Part shown: positions 21,151-31,058 of the stretch, piece by piece
Numbering within the stretch: position 1 is the stretch's first letter
How the letters are laid out: every line of letters begins with the position of its first letter
NCBI RefSeq assembly: GCF_017591425.1
Contig: NW_024467119.1
Span: 78,608,894 to 78,672,893, forward strand
Length of the DNA: 64,000 bases
Direction: 5' to 3'
DNA from: Ochotona curzoniae
Lineage: Eukaryota > Chordata > Mammalia > Lagomorpha > Ochotonidae
Translations under genes and position numbers: made by a program
Notes under the pieces: generated by a model
Databases searched by the model: none
Told to the model about the DNA's origin: nothing
Seen by the model: only the letters and a program-made list of their open reading frames with translations

Positions 21151-21937
21151 TTCCAGGAGACGGCGCTTCCCACCAGCAGCGCAGGAGAGGGGCAGGGGTG
21201 CACGGAGGGGGGACGCATGCAGAACCTGGCCCAATCCCTGCTGGAAAACTGTGACTTGGCAATTCCAGGGAAGAACCAGAGCAACACAGCCATGGTTGTC
21301 TAGTGTACTGATTGTGACAAGGCAAATCAGCTGCAAATGTTTTATAAACGTGGTTAGAGTTCCTCAAACCACATTAAGCACAACACTATCTAGGATCATA
21401 CTTGCCACCCAGCAAGACCTCGAAACTCCCCTTTCCATACTGAGCCCACTCTCCAATCCAAGCTCCTGCCATTGCGGATGTGCCCACCCACTCATTGTCT
21501 ATTTTTTTCTTTGCACTCTCTGTCTGGTGAGATGGACTCTGGAATCTGCTTTTTCAACAAAGCCCAGGATTTGAGCTTTGGACAGATCTGCTGAGAGCAC
21601 ATTTGACTCCCCCCTAAAGAAAACCAACCTTTCCATGAAGCTTCCTGCTTCCCTGTCATTCATTTCAGGAAAGTAGTCACCCCTGCAAGGACTTCAGGCA
21701 CCCAGAGCCAAGCTGCAAACCCCAGGAAAGCACCAGAGCCTGGGAAGGAGCTATTGTTCCTGCAAGCACCTCCTCTAACATGGGGCCCTTTCCTGGGGTA
21801 CTCATTAAAGACCACAGTGGGGCCCTAGCTGAGCTCTGAGGACTTTAGCTGCAGGATTAACCCCGTTAAAGGAAGTAGTACAGCTTCTGAGAGGATCACA
21901 TTAGTGCCGGACCATAGAACGAGTGACACAGACCTTC
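21151..21937. other. No recognised element
   Basis: Unique sequence of mixed composition. Frames of up to 107 codons have no motif and sit on both strands. Confidence 0.35.
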
Positions 21938-22163
21938 AGGAGCCAACACTGCCACTTGCAATGCTGGCATCCCTACACTGGAATGCTCATTCAAGTCCTG
22001 GCTGCTCTGCTGCTGACCCAGCTTCCTGGTAATGCCCCTGGGAAGGCAGCAGATGATGGCCCCTGACAACACATGGATAGACCTGGCTGGAGTTCCAGGC
22101 TCCTGGCTTAAGCCTGGCCCAGCACTGGCCACTGTGCTCATTTGGAGAATGAGTCAGTAGAAG

Positions 22164-22199
<36 letters not shown>

Positions 22200-22249
22200 A
22201 TCTCTGCTGCTTTGCTTTCTCAAATAACTAAATTGTACAGAAAAAAAAG
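21938..22249 (+). mobile_element. CSINE, old copy with expanded TC repeat
   Basis: GCTGGCATCCCTACACTGG, TTCAAGTCCTGGCTGCTC and CATTTGGAGAATGAGTCAG identify it. A (TC)n microsatellite at 22167-22197 has grown in the pyrimidine block that all CSINEs carry. Ends CTCAAATAACTAAATTG and A's. Confidence 0.8.
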
Positions 22250-22858
22250 TCTGCAAAGGGCAGCACCGTTTGTGTGTGCCAGGCCACAGCATGGCCCTGC
22301 CCTCTAGGCCCAGTCTCCTCTCCTCTGTGGCTGACACTTGCTACCCTGTGCCCATTTGCTTGTTTTGTGTCCACAGAGTGCTGACAGGATAGGCCCTGGT
22401 GTTGAAGGAGATCCTCTTGGTCCTTAACCTCATCCCTCTGCAGCTGTTCATCCTTCCACCCCTCTCAGTGATTGCCCAACCTCTAGTCTCTTCAAGGGAT
22501 CCCAACAGGAAAACATCTGATCCCAATATTATTATTCCACAATTAAAGCACACCAAGGCAGTTCACGGTACTTATTTAGTGAAGGGAGGAGAGATCATGA
22601 TGTCTGTTAGGGAAAACTGAGGCACCCATCACAGATGGTAAGACTCAAAATAAAACAGAGACTTGATCTGGTCCTGGAAAGCTGCAGTTTAATTCACAGA
22701 CTAGGTCATTTCACAGTCCTGATAGCTAGGTGAAAATGAACACAAAGGGCCCTAAAACTGGTCTTTCCTGAGCCCTGAGGGTCCCAGCTCTGCACCAGAT
22801 ATTTAAGGCTCGGAGTAGACACCCACTGCCTGCTGATGTGCAGTGCGCAGCCCACACC
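22250..22858. other. Unique sequence with a TATA-like motif
   Basis: No repeat is recognised. At the right end, GATATTTAAGGCTCGG (about 22797-22812) lies about 60 bases upstream of the small ORF at 22859. No CpG island is present. Confidence 0.35.
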
Positions 22859-23017
22859 ATGGGAAGGGCAGCTCTGCCAGCCGCCTTCGCATTATACCTT
22901 CTCTGTGTTCTGTGCCAAAAGGATTCCAGTTCTCAGATCCCTCTGTGCTCCAGCACTGCGCTGGTCACAAGCCAAGCCAACACAAACAAATGCCACCCAA
23001 GAGTATCCATGGGCTAG
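22859..23017 (+). other. Small ORF with signal-peptide-like N terminus
   Basis: 52 codons from an ATG in an excellent Kozak setting (CACACCATGGGA) to TAG at 23015-23017. The first about 19 residues have one basic residue followed by a hydrophobic stretch rich in Ala, Leu, Phe and Tyr and ending Leu-Cys-Val-Leu-Cys, which is the look of a secretory signal peptide. The rest is Ser/Thr-rich without a motif. A TATA-like sequence lies about 60 bases upstream. There is no obvious splice donor after the signal region. It matches nothing I know. A chance ORF, or the relic of a first exon, are both more likely than a working micro-gene. Confidence 0.15.
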
Positions 23018-23110
23018 TGGAGAGGAGAGTCATTTTGAGCTACACATCCATGCTGATGGAGTCATGCAAAAAATCCACATGGATATCCCTCATTCAAAAG
23101 GCATTGAACA

Positions 23111-23430
23111 GGCCCAGCATGTTAGCCTTGTGGTTAAAGTCCTTGCCTTGCCCGAATGGGCACCAGTTCATATCCCAGCAGCTCTACTTCCCATCCAGCT
23201 CCCTGCTTGTGGCTTGGGAAAGCAGTCAAGGATGGCTCAAAGCCTTGGGACCCTGCACCTGCATGGGAGACCTGGAAAAAGCTCCTAACTCCTGGCTTCA
23301 GATAGGCTCAGCTCTGGCTGTTGTGGCCACTTGGAGAGTGAATCATCGGACAGAAGATCTTCCTCTCTGTCTCTCCTCCTCTCTGTATATCTGACTTTCC
23401 AATAAAAATAAATAAACCTTTTTTTAAAAA
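23111..23430 (+). mobile_element. CSINE, fairly young
   Basis: GGCCCAGCATGTTAGCC head, AATCATCGGACAGAAGATC, tail CCAATAAAAATAAATAAACC. A stretch is missing after CTTGCCTTGCCCGAATGGGC, so the B-box region is slightly shortened. Flanks do not show a clear duplication. Confidence 0.9.
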
Positions 23431-23444
23431 TGCAAGGAATGAGA

Positions 23445-23712
23445 TTTAGGATATGTAGATTTTGGAATATTTGTATATACATAATGATACATCTTGAATA
23501 CAGCCCAATTCTAAACATGAATTAATCGGTTTAGGACACTATGCATGTGTGTTTAAAACCTAGTGGTGATTGTACACAATGTTTTTAACAATATTTTTGC
23601 TAGAAGAGATGTTTCATGGTATGGGATTTTTCACGTTTTGGCATCACATCAGCACCCAAAAGGTACTGGAGTTCAGTGCATTTCAGATTTCAGGTTAAGA
23701 ATGCTCAACCTG
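23445..23712 (+). mobile_element. Tigger-family DNA transposon fragment
   Basis: GATTTTGGAATATTTGTATA, CATAATGATACATCTTG, CAATGTTTTTAACAATATTT, TTTGGCATCACATCAGC and ATGCTCAACCTG match the order of a Tigger-type element whose end reads GGATTAGGGATGCTCAACCTG. The 5' end is truncated. Confidence 0.65.
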
Positions 23713-24566
23713 AACTGAACTAGCTGAGAAAGAAGCCGAGAAGGATCAGGAAACTTCAAAGTAAAGGTGACATTTGGGGCAGAATGTTTAAGCAAGCAGG
23801 GCAGGAATCCCTAGGCAGACAAGAACATGGTAGCCAGAAGCCACAGGCTGCGCTAAGTCCCGGAGACAGCAGTTTGTCCCCCCTACTCCTTAGATCTCCC
23901 CACCGCTCCTGGACTCCCCTGCTTGCCCTGTCGCCCACCCCTACCCTCCGCCACATCCATCCTTTCTCCTCCTAACTCCTCCAGCAACTCCGCCCTCGGC
24001 CTGGGAAGTCAAGAAAGTGATTGCTCAGGCATAAGTGAAGCTAGACGTCCCTGAAGCAGAAGCTGTATGGTTGCCTGGGCACATCTACCATGGCAAGAGC
24101 AGCCAGCCTTCACCTCTGTTAGCTCCACAGCTTTCCGAGTCCCCTGCCTTCAGGAACACACACTGGGCATCTCCTCTCTCCCACAGCGGAATGAGAAGAC
24201 ACGGAGAAACCAGGCGAGCACACAGCTGCTGGAACAGGGCCTACTAGAGAGTGTTCCATGGGGCAAGCTGCTGAATCTGTGATGTGGGGAAGAAACCACA
24301 CCTTCGGGCCCCAGGGGTAACTTCACCTGCTGTGCTATCTTTGAAACTTCCAGACTGCCTCCCAGAACTCCTGATTGCGAATTGGAGACTTTCATGTGTT
24401 TGTGGGAGTGTGGGTGAGATGCTTGAGGCAAAAGGAGGAAAGGAGAAGCAGAGGAAAGGAGAAGCCCACCAGCTTCCACAAGCACCCAGCATCTGTCGAG
24501 AAGACGCAGAGTGGCTGCATTTGCAACCGTCAGCACATCCACGCCCAGATCGGTAGCAGTATATTG
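23713..24566. other. No recognised element
   Basis: Moderately GC-rich unique sequence. CTCCTCTCTCCCACAG at 24171-24186 resembles a splice acceptor, but no donor pairs with it. Overlapping frames up to 163 codons on the minus strand are not supported by any motif. Confidence 0.35.
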
Positions 24567-24640
24567 GCTTTGGCTTTTCTTCCTATCTTCTTTCTTCTTC
24601 TTCTTTTCTTCTCTCTCTTTTTTTTTTCTTTTGGACTTCA
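24567..24640. repeat. TTC-rich pyrimidine tract
   Basis: An imperfect (TTC)n and (TCTT)n run on the plus strand, ending in a T-run. It is followed by a short AG repeat at 24658-24674. Confidence 0.8.
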
Positions 24641-24723
24641 AAAATTAGCCTCAGGAAGAGAAAGAGAGAGAGAGTATGTCTTTAATTTTATTCTTGCAAA
24701 TCACATCTAATACAAGAGGAGAG

Positions 24724-24815
24724 GGTCTTCAAAAAGTTCAAGGAAATCCGTATTATGAAATGTTTATGTGTGGAGTTGAAAGTTCTTTGCACCATAATAA
24801 ACTCAACTTTGTGAA
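24724..24815 (+). mobile_element. Mariner-like element, left half
   Basis: GAGGGTCTTCAAAAAGTTCA is a well-preserved terminal repeat. CCGTATTATGAAATG, TTCTTTGCACCATAATAAAC and TCAACTTTG follow. The second terminal repeat is missing. Confidence 0.65.
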
Positions 24816-25308
24816 ATTGACTTTTATCTAGTTGGCTGAAGTTTTTACCCTATTCAAAGTAAGAGATACCAGTCTTGCACAGGTTGGTTCTAAGGGTGGA
24901 AGTAACCTTCTGAAACCATCAAATGCCCTCTAGAAGGCAACCCGGGCAGGACTCCATAGGCCCTCGGCAGATTAGCTAAGTGTTCCAAGCGTCCCAAGTG
25001 AAGCCATATTTAAAAATGTCCATGACTGTCTGAAGGAGGGGGAGCAGGAGGAGGGCGACAGGAAAAGGGGAGGCAGCCAGTGCCAGGAGGCAGGCACACA
25101 AGCCAATAGAGTGACAATCTGTGCCATCGCTAACGATTGTATTTGCAAAACAGTATGTGCGTGATTTGTGGACTTTCTCCCTGCTTTCCGACACAATAAA
25201 GGATTCATTTCATAAAATTCCTTTGTGTTTCCTTTAGAAGATTTGGACCCAAACAATGCATTAAGGAACTGTGAAAGATTTATCTGAAATCCAATGCGCT
25301 TGTCATTC
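24816..25308. other. No recognised element
   Basis: Unique sequence with a GGAGGAGG-like purine patch (25034-25070). No gene or repeat is assigned. Confidence 0.35.
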
Positions 25309-25530
25309 TGTATTGATCATCTTTGTGATTCATTATCACGCTCGGCCGTCATTTATATGCAGATGACACTATCACTTATGGTAGTAGATTATGCTGGGAG
25401 AAAGCTTAATATTATCTTCAAGCTGATTTAAATGAGCTTTAAGATCATCTGGTGCAATTGAAATTACTTTTAAATATTAATGAAACAAAGATCACGTTAT
25501 TTGGCTCCAAACAAAAAGTTGGGAGAACTG
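25309..25530 (+). pseudogene. Fossil LINE reverse-transcriptase fragment (L2/CR1-like)
   Basis: From 25350 one frame reads His-Leu-Tyr-Ala-Asp-Asp-Thr-Ile, the YADD catalytic motif of non-LTR reverse transcriptases. It continues for 60 codons with only two stops (TAA 25407-25409, TAA 25440-25442), into Leu-Gln-Ala-Asp-Leu-Asn-Glu-Leu and Leu-Val-Gln-Leu-Lys-Leu-Leu-Leu-Asn-Ile-Asn-Glu-Thr-Lys, then Leu-Phe-Gly. That spacing (YADD, helix, KLxLN..KT, LFG) is typical of L2/CR1/Rex-type LINEs. Just upstream, after a frame change near 25345, another frame gives Asp-His-Leu-Cys-Asp-Ser-Leu, like the YINDL block before YADD. A 14-base A-run follows at 25531. The element is dead. The family is inferred from motif spacing only. 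Confidence 0.65.
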
Positions 25531-25544
25531 GAAAAAAAAAAAAA

Positions 25545-26859
25545 AGGCAGTGCAAATGACCTTGGAAAGAACAAGATATTGAGGACTTGAGGTCAGATAT
25601 TCAAGATTTGGGGTCTGTCCTCTTTTTGCCTGTGACTGATAATACAGTTGATTAGTACTGATGGGTAGTTAAATTCTAATTCAAATTTCTCTTTAAAATA
25701 ATTTGTTTCCCACTTCTGCGGTGTTGCAGTCACGTGCCTTGTGTTTGTTGGCTTTTCTTTATGTGAATGTGGCTTGACATTGGCAGTCAAGTCAGTAACG
25801 CTTTATCCACTCTCTGGACAGATTTGTCTTGAATTATACATCTCCTAAGCATTACCGTCTGTCGCCTTTTAAACAATTGGCTAAAAATTAGAAGACTCTC
25901 AACATTTTGTTGGCATCACAGCGTCCCTCACACATCAGGGCCACTTAATTCTGCTTTGTCAGTCATCCACGTCCTTCCCACCACTTTCTTCTCAGCAAAA
26001 TTCAGTGACCGAAAAGAAAAGACCATCACTGAGAGACAAAGTCCTTGGGCAGCCCATGGGGTGTAAGTGCTGTGGGCAGACACAACAACCGCAGAGCAAA
26101 ATGTCTTCAATGGGATAGGTGACCTCCCCGAACCCCTTGATCCCCCAGACGGCTCACTGAATTGATAGAAAATCTTTCACTGTCCTCTGCGAGGTGATGT
26201 GATGGGGCTCATGGGATGTCACCACTGCCAAAGCAAGAACACACCCACTTTTTCCTGGTTGGTTTCCCTGGAGAATGGGAGATGCTCATGGAACAGGATC
26301 CCTGCCTCCCAGGAGGATGAACCCCAAGCCGGGCCAGCAGAGGCAACTCAGAGTTTGGCCAGTGATGGAACTGAGGCTCATCATGATCAGGAGTGGAGGA
26401 GTTGGGAAGAAAGAGATGGGAGTGTGTTGGGCTAGACACCCTCCCATCTTTGTTGTGTTCACGGTTTTCTTTTGCTTCTACCTCCTTGACCCCTGAAAGA
26501 TTCTCCCACTCACCCGTCTGACTGAGCCTTCTCCATGGCTGTTACCATACTCCGCCGGCTGTAACTGAACTGTCATTTACCACGGAGACATCTGGAGGCC
26601 ATGGCTCCTGCATAGTCTGCGTGAACATAGTTGAAGGTTTGTGTGCACACTGCTCATTTGCCTGCTGTCCCTCAGACATCTCATCTGCAGATTCCCCTCC
26701 CTCTGTCCTTTTGGAGGGAATGATTCAGTGTGGGCATAGGTGGATGGAATGAATGGACAGGTGGTGGCTACGCAGTGAGGAAAAATGAAGCATGTGCTCT
26801 ATTCTTGCTCCAATAGACTTTGTCTTCTTATCATAGACTGTCTCTTCTTATCATTAGAA
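25545..26859. other. No recognised element
   Basis: AT-rich at first, more mixed from 25900. A short near-repeat, ACTTTGTCTTCTTATCAT followed by ACTGTCTCTTCTTATCAT, occurs at 26817-26857. No gene is seen. Confidence 0.35.
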
Positions 26860-26935
26860 AAGCAGGGGAGAGGGAAGGAAGAAAGAAGAAAGGATGAAGG
26901 AAGGCTGAAAGACAGAGAAAGGTAAAGTAGCTAGG
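26860..26935. repeat. Purine-rich GGAA/GAAA tract
   Basis: Nearly pure purine on the plus strand (GGGAAGGAAGAAAGAAGAAA and similar). Confidence 0.75.
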
Positions 26936-27737
26936 GAAAGTCGAGACCAACAAGATCTTTCTGAAGACATGATAGTGTGAAGAATTTCATGCTTCACTGG
27001 AATGTGAGCTGTGCTCCGTTTACGCGGTCCTGACCACGCCGGCGTGCATCCAGGGTACCACTGTGCAGGGTTGCGTAGACACAAGAACTATGCCCACATA
27101 GACTGAAGCTACACATGCACCTGCCAGATGTGACAGCCTCACAGCTTTCCAGCCGGGAGCCAGAGGGCTGCCCACACAGTGCTGATGTTTGTCCTACTAC
27201 TAAGGATATGACCTCACCAAAGTCAACAGCATCCCTGCCTCGGGGGAAGATGATACAGGGAAGCTCAGGGTACACATTCCATGAACTCCTCCATGGAAGC
27301 AGCTGGCTGCTCAGTTCAAGTCCAGAGGTGGGATTCAGCTGCTTGGCTTCAGTGAATGGCTGCCGGCAAGACATAGGCAAAATCTCACCCTTTCTTTTTG
27401 TTCCTACAGCTGCTTCAAAGCTTTGGTGGGCTTTAGCAGCCCGCCAAAGAAGGCCCAACCACACACATCCTTTGGGTTTCCTGCAGCACCCCAGCCCATC
27501 AAGCACCTGCTGCAGGAAAACTGGTATAGTTTGGTCCCAGCCTTTGGCACGACCTCCACTGACATGTTTACTTCCCGGGTACACACCAATAGCTTGCACG
27601 GGTGACGTACTGCTGGGTAGGCTGTGTGCTGCAAGCACCGGGAGACTGGCTGTTTAGGATCTGTCACTCTGTCTGATGTGCCCAGGAGAGTTCTACCCAG
27701 GAGCTATAGACATAGGTCTTGCCTTGTACAGGGAGGA
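26936..27737. other. Stretch with overlapping long frames on both strands
   Basis: Contains the longest frame of the window: 214 codons on the minus strand (26994-27638, starting at GTG, not ATG), overlapping a 180-codon plus-strand frame from ATG at 27115 to 27657. Neither shows a domain, signal or repeat I recognise. A pyrimidine tract ending CCTACAG (27391-27409) resembles a splice acceptor. Low stop density on both strands at once points to composition, not coding. Confidence 0.3.
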
Positions 27738-27815
27738 ACCCGGAAGCTGGATTTGGGCATTGCACCTAGCTGTTGTGGAATGTGGACATCTTAACCACTG
27801 GGCTAAGGCCCATCC
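27738..27815 (-). mobile_element. CSINE head fragment
   Basis: CCCGGAAGCTGGATTTGGGC to CTTAACCACTGGGCTAAGGC matches only the 5' about 80 bases of a CSINE in minus orientation. Confidence 0.6.
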
Positions 27816-28029
27816 CTGAGTTATTTGTCACTTGACATGTAGCATGTGGGGGAGAGGAGGATGGCTGGGCATGAGGTCCCTGTGGAAGGTGGGGCCTCAC
27901 AGTTCATCTTGCCTTGACTCCCAGGATATACCTGGAACATGGTACCACTATCAGCCAAAGCTGTGATTCCAGTTACAGGTTTTCCCCTTCTGTTCTGTTA
28001 CCTTTTCCTGTTAATATTCATTTGTACTC

Positions 28030-28031
<2 letters not shown>

Positions 28032-28073
<42 letters not shown>

Positions 28074-28083
28074 TGTGTGTGTA
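28032..28083. repeat. (GT)n microsatellite
   Basis: About 26 dinucleotides, interrupted once by GCGC. Alternating purine-pyrimidine DNA of this length can adopt Z-form and is likely length-polymorphic. Confidence 0.97.
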
Positions 28084-28569
28084 TGCCTGTCTGATTGTTT
28101 GTGGTGCACCTCCCTTTCGATCCCCCTTGTTTTGAAGCCAGTCTCCCCAGTGGTCATTCTGTCTTATCTGGGGTTGAATGACCCCGGGGAACGGATCTGG
28201 TTGTGCCTGTGTGGGACCCCAGAAAAAGAGGTCCTCTGGGCCTGAGAGTGGTATTGGCGGGCCTCCCCCTGGGCTCCCTGCCCCCCAGTCTTCTTCAGGC
28301 CCTACGTCTCCGGGAGCTTGGATGGCTTCCAAGGCACAGGTGGCTTCTGCACGTGCAGGTGGCTCTCAGGTGGGTAGAAACCCACAGGGGCAGCCCCAGG
28401 ACAGTGGCCTCAGGTTCCGGGGCCACCAGCATTGCATGTCTCACTCTTTCCCTTGAAGAGAGCAGTAGCTGTACTGAATCCCCATCAACAGACCATGCAT
28501 GTCGTGAACACCTCGTTCTCGCTGTTTCAGGGTTTCATCTCAAGCCATGCTTTGCAGCCAGATGGCTGG
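28084..28569. other. GC-richer unrecognised stretch
   Basis: No gene or repeat could be assigned. The minus strand is open for about 83 codons beyond the GT repeat. The right part (28465-28569) may belong to the L1 that follows. Confidence 0.3.
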
Positions 28570-28885
28570 GCTGTAAGAACTCTATGTTAAGTGAAATAAG
28601 TCAGAAGCAAAAAGATAAGTGTCTCACCTACGTGACGGGATGGGTTAAAAATAAATAAATAAATTTCAACATGAACACTGGATGTTGATTGTTAGAGCGT
28701 GGGAGGGAGAGAGGGAATTGGGGTTAAAAAAATGAGAGAAGCTAGGTGTGATTTATGGACTACAACAAATGTACTAAAATAAGTGGCTAATAATAGGGGA
28801 AGCAGGGCATAGCTATGTGGGAACGCTGTTCAATTCTACAATGTTTAAAATATATTTTGAACTAGTTTGTCATAAAGTTTTTTTT
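28570..28885 (+). mobile_element. L1 3' end
   Basis: CTATGTTAAGTGAAATAAGT with CAGAAGCAAAAAGATAAG, GACTACAACAAATGTACT, GGCTAATAATAGGGGAAGC, and TATGTGGGAACGCTGTTC match the 3' UTR order of an old mammalian L1 in sense orientation. It ends in a T-run, not an A tail, so the very end is rearranged. Confidence 0.7.
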
Positions 28886-28896
28886 TTTTATACAGG

Positions 28897-29015
28897 GGGG
28901 TCAGTGTTGTGGCACAGTAGGTAAAGCTACCACCTGCAACACCAGCATCCCACATGGGCTGGAGATCCTGCTGCTCCATTTCCTGTCTAGCACCCCGCTA
29001 ATGTGCCTGGGAAAA
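28897..29015 (+). mobile_element. CSINE, 3'-truncated
   Basis: GGGGGGTCAGTGTTGTGGC, CACCAGCATCCCACATGGGC and CTAATGTGCCTGGGAAAAGC represent the first third only. The pyrimidine block and tail are missing. Confidence 0.75.
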
Positions 29016-29499
29016 GCACATGGGGCGCCTTGACACAGACAGGATCACCCTTCCTTTCCCCTACCTTCCTCTGCCCAAGGCAGAACACCCAGGTTGGGGA
29101 AAAGGACCAAAGCTGCTGCCAGTTAAGAGGACTCATTGAAACAATGCTGACTGCTGAGGCTGAGGCTGAAGCTGGAAGTTCAAGAGCTGCAGCTGTGCAC
29201 AGCGACAGGCATAAGATGAACTCACGAACTAAAGCGGATTCAGCGGTCCCAGTCCCGGAGAGCGGCATCTCAGGCCTGTTAGACTGGTGCCAGTTAGCCC
29301 CAAGCTAACCAGGGATTTTGGTCAGCAAGCCAGACTTGCAAATGGAGGATATGTTACTTAAGGGGGCCCATGAAGGTCAGGTCATGTCAGCAACCGATTC
29401 TGGGCAGGAGGGGAAAAAAATGAACCCACACACTCCCTGCAAGGCAGTTGCTCGTGGAGGAAGTCAATGAATGAGTTCCACGCGTTTTCTGATAATAAG
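29016..29499. other. No recognised element
   Basis: Unique sequence with a short (GCTGAG)n run, TGCTGAGGCTGAGGCTGAAG, at 29152. No gene is seen. Confidence 0.35.
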
Positions 29500-29690
29500 G
29501 ACTAGCACTTATTGAATTTGCTCCCTCCGACAACAGCCCCGGCTAAGTACTTTACCAGGATTATCTCATTTAATCCTCAGAGTGGCTCTAGGCAGCACAG
29601 GAAGGTTAAGCAGCCAGCCCCAGGTCAGCGGAGCTTTGTGGGACAGGGTGAGCACTCAGCTCCAAGCCCTCCCCAGAGTCTGTGGGTAAC
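29500..29690 (-). mobile_element. MIR
   Basis: The complement of MIR: GACTAGCACTTATTGAATTT, ATTATCTCATTTAATCCTCA, AGGAAGGTTAAGCAGCC in the standard order. One of the better preserved MIRs here. Confidence 0.8.
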
Positions 29691-29887
29691 TGCTGGCTTC
29701 CTTTGGTGTCCCCAACAGGCCCCTGTCCTAGCTGTGCCTGGCCATGGTGACAGCATGCTGGCTTTCAGCCTCACAAAAGCTATGGGTCCTGGTGTGCAGC
29801 TTTTGGCTTACCTCCCAGGTACAGCATAATGGTGCTTCCCAGAGCAACATCCGGGCAGTACACCTTCCCAAGAAGCAGGTACCTGAG

Positions 29888-30225
29888 GGCCCGGCGCGGT
29901 GGCGCAGGTGGTTAAGGTCCTCACCTTGCACGCCCGGGATCCCATATGGGCGCCGGTTCTAATCCCAGCAGCCCCGCTTCCCTTCCAGCTCCCTGCCTGT
30001 GGCCTGGGAAAGCAGTCAAGGACGGCCCAAAGCTTTGGGACCCTGCACCCACGTGGGAGACCCGGAAGAGGCTCCTGGCTTCGGATCGGCATAGCATCGG
30101 CCGTTGTGCTCACTTGGGGAGTGAATCATCGGACAGAAGATCTTCCTCTCTGTCTCTCCTCTCTGTATATCCGCCTTTCCAATAAAATAATAATAATAAT
30201 AATAATAAATCTTAAAAAAAAAAAA
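29888..30225 (+). mobile_element. Young CSINE, best reference copy in the window
   Basis: A tRNA-derived SINE, transcribed by RNA polymerase III and spread by L1 enzymes. It starts GGCCCGGCGCGGTGGCGCAG, where TGGCGCAGGTGG lies in the A-box position, and has a perfect B box GGTTCTAATCC (29956-29966). A tRNA-unrelated body follows (CTCCCTGCCTGTGGCCTGGG, GGGACCCTGCACCCACGTGG, GGGGAGTGAATCATCGGACA), then a CT-rich block and CCTTTCCAATAAAA with AAT repeats and an A tail. AGAAGCAGGTACCTGAG (29871-29887) and AGAAGCAGGTGCCTGAG (30226-30242) are the target duplication, 16 of 17 identical. Confidence 0.98.
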
Positions 30226-30242
30226 AGAAGCAGGTGCCTGAG

Positions 30243-30702
30243 CCCCTCCTGCAAGGTGCTGACATGCCAGCAGCCTCCAGGTAGAAACCCTTCCTTAGTT
30301 GACTGGCTCCAGCTTCCCTAAACCCTACTGCAAACTCTCAGGCCTGATTTCTCCAACTTCTCACCTCCATCCTCCAGACTCAGAGGAGAGAGATACAACT
30401 TTTCTGTCTGGGTTACTAATGCGTCCAGGGACCCACCTGGTGCTTGTGTTCATCTGACAGGTTCTCCAGCTCCCACTATGAGAGTGGCCACGTGACTGGC
30501 ATGTGATCTGTGTATTTGCTCATCCCAGCACGCTACGAGAACAGCACTTTCTATGCATGTCATGATGGCAGGAAGGAAAACAAGGAGGGGATGGAAAGAG
30601 GCTCCCCTGTCCTACTCTTCCATCATAGGCCCAGAAAAATCCACCAGTAGATAAAACAGTCCATCTTCATGCACTAATATGCACACTCAAGAAAAGAATC
30701 CT
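30243..30702. other. No recognised element
   Basis: Unique sequence between two young SINEs. No repeat, gene or clear regulatory block is seen. Confidence 0.35.
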
Positions 30703-31048
30703 GGGCCCAGCAAGGTAGCCTAGTGGCTAAAGTCGTTATCTTGCACACACTGGGATTCCATATAGGTGCCAGTTCTAATCCTGGTGGCCCCACATATCAT
30801 CTAGCTCCCTTCTTTCGGCCTGGGAAAGCAGTCAAGGATGACCCAAAGCCTTGGGACCCTGCACCTGTGTGGGAGACCTGGAAAAAGCTCTTGGCTCCTG
30901 GCTTCAGCTGTTGAAGCCACTTGGGGAGTGAACCAACAAACAGAAGATCTTTCTGGATCTCCTCTAGATCTGCCTTTCCAATAAAAAATAAAATAAATTT
31001 AAAAGAAAATACTTTAAAAAAAAAAAGTTTAAAAAAAATTAAAGAAAT
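30703..31048 (+). mobile_element. CSINE with target duplication and long A-rich tail
   Basis: GGGCCCAGCAAGGTAGCC head, CTGGGATTCCATATAGGTGC, tail of about 60 mixed A/T/G bases. AAAAGAATCC is found at 30692-30701 and 31049-31058. About 15 bases are missing after the CTCCTGGCTTCAG block compared with the copy at 29888. Confidence 0.95.
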
Positions 31049-31058
31049 AAAAGAATCC

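Noticed and set aside
22843..23394. 183-codon and 150-codon frames
   Set aside because: Over half of each lies inside the CSINE at 23111-23430. Similar frames recur in most CSINE copies.
26994..27638. 214-codon minus-strand ORF as a gene
   Set aside because: It starts at GTG, overlaps a long frame on the other strand, and shows no domain, signal or repeat.
28018..28332. 104-codon minus-strand frame with His-Thr repeats
   Set aside because: The repeat is the translated GT microsatellite. The remaining part is not recognisable.
29888..29907. Resemblance of the SINE start to Alu/7SL (GGCGCGGTGGCGC)
   Set aside because: The rest of the element is the tRNA-derived lagomorph CSINE, with a different body and tail. 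The likeness is limited to the A-box region.
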